Below, in pieces: positions 60,829-64,000 of a DNA stretch of 64,000 bases. Under the pieces are notes generated by a model. The model searched no databases and had not been told where the DNA came from. It saw only the letters and a program-made list of their open reading frames with translations. Each line of letters opens with the position of its first letter. Position 1 is the stretch's first letter. The translations under genes were made by a program, and so were the position numbers. Source of the stretch: Marivita sp030148515 (GTDB lineage Bacteria; Pseudomonadota; Alphaproteobacteria; Rhodobacterales; Rhodobacteraceae); contig NZ_CP180351.1 of the NCBI RefSeq assembly GCF_048006345.1, forward strand, positions 62,001 through 126,000, read 5' to 3'.

Positions 60829-62067
60829 TCAACCTCGGGACGCGACACGCGCCTGATAGGCTTCGAGTTCGCCCATAAGGGCCAGCCCGGTCGGCCTGCC
60901 AAGGCGTTCGCAATACGCAGTCCAAATCGCGCCGAAGGGCAGGTCTTTGAACTCTTCCGTCAATGTCAGCCGCGCTGTGAAATCAAGGGTGTTTTCTGCG
61001 GTGCGAAGCCGATCCCAAGGCATCAACAGCGCGCGCAGAAGGGCCTTCTGCATGTTCCTGACCCCGATCACCCACGCGGCTGTCCGGCTGATCGTTGCGT
61101 CGAAGAAGTCGAGGCCGATGAAGGTCCGCTCCAGCAGGTTGGCGCTGACCAGCTCTTGGGCCATGGCGAGAATATCGTCGTTCTGCAAGATGACGTGGTC
61201 GCTGTCCCACCGCATCGGGCGCGAGACGTGTAGGAGGATCTGCGGAAGCGACAGCGCAACCGCGCTCAGCTTGTCGGCGATGTTTTCAGTGGGGTGGAAA
61301 TGCCCCATGTCGAGGCAGAGAAGCGTGCCCTTGCGGATCGCGTAGCCCATATAGAACTCGTGACTTCCCACGGTGCAGGCCTCAACACCGATGCCAAAAA
61401 GTTTCGACTCGACCGCGTCCAACATCAGCGCGGGATCTTGTTCAGGCGCGAGCATTTCGTCGAGCGACGCTTCGAGCCGCTGTCTCGCGGCCATGCGGTC
61501 CACAGGGATGTCCTTGTAACCGTCGGGCACCCAGATGTTGTTCACACACACGCTGCCAAGCTCTGAACCGATGCGCGCGGCGATGTCCCGCGTGCGCTTC
61601 CCGTGTTCGATCCAGAAGTCGCGAATGCCTTTTTCCGGGTGCGACAGCGTCAGGTTGTCATCCGCCTTGGCGTGGGCAAAAAACGTCGGGTTGAAGTCAA
61701 GTCCGATGCCCTGTGCTTTGGCCCAATCGACCCACGGCGCAAAATGCCTGTATTCGATCTCGTCGCGGTCCGGGAACTCGTCGGTGTCCATGTACATGGC
61801 ATGCAGGTTGAGCCGGTGCTTGCCCGGGATCATGGAATAGGCAAATTCCAGATCGGCGCGCAGCTCGTCCGGCGTGCGTGCCCGTCCGGGATGGTTACCG
61901 GTTGCCTGTATGCCACCGCCCGAGGACCCGGTTTTCTTCTCGAAGCCGACAACGTCGTCGCCTTGCCAGCAATGCATCGAGATCGGGATCGTCGCCAGCC
62001 GCGCAAGCGCCGCCTCGGTATCCACGCCCCACTCTGCGAATGCCGCTTTTGCGGTGTCGTAGCTCAT
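60829..62067 (-). CDS. rhaA: L-rhamnose isomerase (RhaA type)
   Basis: A 412-residue enzyme converting L-rhamnose to L-rhamnulose. Close RhaA hallmarks: ISMHCWQGDDVVGFE, GGIQATGNHPGRARTPDELR, GLDFNPTFFAHAKADD, NIWVPDGYKDIPVDRMAARQ and HVSRPMRWDSDHVILQ. The TIM-barrel metal-site residues Glu/Asp/His fall in these blocks. Length fits E. coli RhaA (419). ACGGAGG precedes the start. It is downstream of the bifunctional aldolase/dehydrogenase by 22 bases and converges with cobA. Confidence 0.95.
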   Translation of the reverse strand: MSYDTAKAAFAEWGVDTEAALARLATIPISMHCWQGDDVVGFEKKTGSSGGGIQATGNHPGRARTPDELRADLEFAYSMIPGKHRLNLHAMYMDTDEFPDRDEIEYRHFAPWVDWAKAQGIGLDFNPTFFAHAKADDNLTLSHPEKGIRDFWIEHGKRTRDIAARIGSELGSVCVNNIWVPDGYKDIPVDRMAARQRLEASLDEMLAPEQDPALMLDAVESKLFGIGVEACTVGSHEFYMGYAIRKGTLLCLDMGHFHPTENIADKLSAVALSLPQILLHVSRPMRWDSDHVILQNDDILAMAQELVSANLLERTFIGLDFFDATISRTAAWVIGVRNMQKALLRALLMPWDRLRTAENTLDFTARLTLTEEFKDLPFGAIWTAYCERLGRPTGLALMGELEAYQARVASRG

Positions 62068-62089
62068 GACAATCCTCCGTTTTCAGAGT

Positions 62090-64000
62090 TCAGCGCGTAA
62101 ACGACTGCACGTTTCCGGCATCCACATTCAGGATGTTTCCGGTGGATTTGGACGAGGTTTCGGCTGCGAAGAAATAGCAGGCCTCTGCAACGTCCTCCGG
62201 CAGGACCGAGCGTTTGAGCATCGAGCGGTTGCGGTACATCTCCTCGAGGCCCTCTTTGTCGGTGCCGTAGGTCGACGCCCGCTGATCAAGCCACTCGCCT
62301 TCCCATATCTTCGAGCCACGCAGCACGGCATCCGGGTTTACGACATTCACGCGGATGCCCGCCTCGGCGCCCTCGAGCGCAAGGCAGCGGGCCAGATGGA
62401 TTTCCGAGGCTTTGGCAGTGCAATAGGCCGACGCGTTTGGTGAGGCAGCAAGGCCATTCTTCGAAGCGACGAAAACGATCGACCCACCCATGTCCTGCAC
62501 GCGCATCAGCTTGAACGCTTCACGGCTGACCAGAAAATAGCCGGTGCTGAGGATCTCCATGTTCTTGTTCCAGAGCGCAAGCGTGGTCTGCTCAACCGGC
62601 GCCGAGGAGGCGATCCCCGCGTTTGAAACCAGAATATCGATCCCGCCGAACTCCACTGCGGCTTCGGCAAAGGCCGTTGCTACCGCGTCTTCGTTCGTGA
62701 CATCCATCATCACAGACCGCACCACGTCGCCACCGTAGGCTTGCGTGAGGGCGTCTTGCGCGACGTTCAGGTTTTCGGCGTTGATGTCGGCGAGAACGAC
62801 GCAGGCACCCTCAGACAAGTACCGCTGGGCTGTGGCGACGCCGATTCCGCCGGCTCCTCCGGTGACAAGTGCAACGCGGCCGGCAAGCGACTTTGGTTTG
62901 GGCATGCGCTGCAGCTTTGCCTCTTCGAGGAGCCAATACTCGATGTCGAACGCCTCTTGTTCTGGCAGTCCCTGGTATTCGCTGACTGCGGATGCGCCCC
63001 GCATCACGTTGATCGCGTTGACGTAGAATTCGCCGGAGATCCGCGCTGTCGCCTTGTCTTTCGCAAAGGTGATCATTCCCACGCCGGGCACGAGGTAAAC
63101 GACGGCATTGGGGTCGCGCAGCGCCGGGCTGTCACTGTGTTTGCATCGCTCGTAATAGGCCTTGTAGTCTTCGCGATACGCGTCGATCTGTGCCGCCAGC
63201 CCTGCAAGAACCTCGTCGAGATCGCCCTTGGCAGGGTCGAAGTCGACGACGAGCGGACGGATTTTCGTCCGCAGGAAGTGATCAGGGCAGGAGGTGCCGA
63301 GGGCAGCCAGTTCTTCCATATTCTGAGAATTCACGAATTCCAGAACGGCAGGGCTGTCGTTGAAATGCCCGACCATATGCTGGTTTCCGCTGACAAACCC
63401 CCGAATGGCCGGCATGAGCCGAGCCGCCACGTCGCCGCGGGCGGCGTCATCGAGTGAGGCGTGTTTGGCACCGCCAAATGCCGGAATGCCCGATGTGCGC
63501 TCATGCAGCCATTCTGTCGCGCGATTGATCACGTCGATTGTGGTGTCGTAGCAGTCCTTCGCGGTGTCGGCCCACGTGAACAGGCCGTGGCTTTCCAGCA
63601 CGACGCCATCCGCATCCGGGTTTTCGAGGCAGAATTTCTCGAGCCAAAGGCCCAACTCGTAGCCCGGGCGTTTCCACGGCAGCCAGCCGATGCGCGCGCC
63701 GAAGATCTCCCGTGTCAGGTCTTTCGAATTCTTTGACGCGGCGATGGCGATAATCGCGTCGGCATGGACATGGTCGACATGCTTGCGCGGCACGTAGGCA
63801 TGGAGCGGCGTATCAATGGAAGCCGCGCGCGGGTTCAGTTTGAAGGTGCAATGGGGAAGGTAGCCCACCATTTCATCTTCATGCTCGACACCGCGGTAAA
63901 GCGATCGCAGGGAATTGAGCTTGTCCATGTAGAGCGTCGCAAACCCATCCATCCTGATCGAGCCGATGTCGCCGCCGGAGCCCTTCACCCAAAGCACCTC
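62090..64000 (-). CDS. Bifunctional rhamnulose-1-phosphate aldolase/alcohol dehydrogenase, 5' end cut
   Basis: The visible 636 codons lack the N-terminus, which lies beyond the right edge (an in-frame GAG precedes the first candidate start). The visible start is inside the class II aldolase domain (HVDHVHADAIIAIAASKN supplies metal-binding histidines). About 255 residues at the C-terminus form an SDR (GRVALVTGGAGGIGVATAQR, YCTAKASEIHLARCLALE). Such fusions cleave rhamnulose phosphate (or rhamnulose-derived acids) and oxidise lactaldehyde. Operon with rhaA. Confidence 0.93.
   Translation of the reverse strand, partial: EVLWVKGSGGDIGSIRMDGFATLYMDKLNSLRSLYRGVEHEDEMVGYLPHCTFKLNPRAASIDTPLHAYVPRKHVDHVHADAIIAIAASKNSKDLTREIFGARIGWLPWKRPGYELGLWLEKFCLENPDADGVVLESHGLFTWADTAKDCYDTTIDVINRATEWLHERTSGIPAFGGAKHASLDDAARGDVAARLMPAIRGFVSGNQHMVGHFNDSPAVLEFVNSQNMEELAALGTSCPDHFLRTKIRPLVVDFDPAKGDLDEVLAGLAAQIDAYREDYKAYYERCKHSDSPALRDPNAVVYLVPGVGMITFAKDKATARISGEFYVNAINVMRGASAVSEYQGLPEQEAFDIEYWLLEEAKLQRMPKPKSLAGRVALVTGGAGGIGVATAQRYLSEGACVVLADINAENLNVAQDALTQAYGGDVVRSVMMDVTNEDAVATAFAEAAVEFGGIDILVSNAGIASSAPVEQTTLALWNKNMEILSTGYFLVSREAFKLMRVQDMGGSIVFVASKNGLAASPNASAYCTAKASEIHLARCLALEGAEAGIRVNVVNPDAVLRGSKIWEGEWLDQRASTYGTDKEGLEEMYRNRSMLKRSVLPEDVAEACYFFAAETSSKSTGNILNVDAGNVQSFTR

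Noticed and set aside
1..64000. CRISPR arrays, insertion sequences, prophage or integrated elements
   Set aside because: No regularly spaced repeats, transposase motifs, integrase genes or attachment duplications were seen; the region looks like native chromosome.

Overview
The window reads as a piece of chromosome from an alphaproteobacterium of the Rhodobacterales (Roseobacter-type). This is inferred from the high GC content, the gene families (choXWV/betIBA, ScfR-type regulator beside acs, TRAP and TTT transporters, Paracoccus-like assimilatory nitrate operon) and a Rhodobacterales-style intergenic repeat. No tRNA, rRNA, CRISPR array, transposase or phage gene was seen. Both ends cut genes: acs on the left and a rhamnose aldolase/dehydrogenase on the right.

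Layout. (1) 1-12.6 kb is a C2/short-chain acid region. acs lies downstream of a leftward livKHMGF-type ABC operon. Divergent from it are an ScfR-like XRE regulator, a stand-alone receiver protein, a small two-helix membrane protein, an SLC5-STAC-histidine kinase fusion and an orphan FliM/FliN-like protein. (2) 12.6-14.8 kb is a leftward sulfide/persulfide operon (DUF442 phosphatase-like protein, two half-size YeeE/YedE proteins, ETHE1-like dioxygenase). (3) 14.9-21.6 kb is choline uptake (choXWV, leftward) divergent from betI-betB-betA, with a palindromic operator between them. (4) 21.9-26.1 kb is a pqiAABC lipid-transport operon in which pqiB carries a frameshift. (5) 26.1-29.3 kb holds mnmH convergent with a fused oxidoreductase-selD (selenouridine tRNA pathway). 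(6) 29.8-42.9 kb holds a universal stress protein, a TctCBA transporter, an oxalate-CoA-ligase-like enzyme, a ketopantoate-reductase-like enzyme, RidA, an IlvD/Edd dehydratase, an SDR and a TRAP transporter, probably for organic or sugar acids. (7) 43-47.2 kb is an RND efflux pump behind a palindromic operator. (8) 47.3-60.8 kb is nitrate assimilation: nasT-nasS, an ANTAR-type antitermination leader, then nrtA-nrtB-nrtCD-nirB-nirD-nasA-trpD2-like-cobA. (9) 60.8-64 kb is rhamnose catabolism (rhaA and a bifunctional aldolase/dehydrogenase).

The strongest regulatory observation is the leader at 49177-49284. It has two hairpins with A1/G4 hexaloops, and the second is mutually exclusive with a terminator in front of nrtA, as expected for NasT control. 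A second pattern is a strong GC hairpin between the binding-protein gene and the first permease gene in four of five transporter operons. The most interesting possible system is the acs-linked sensor cassette at 6.5-12.6 kb.
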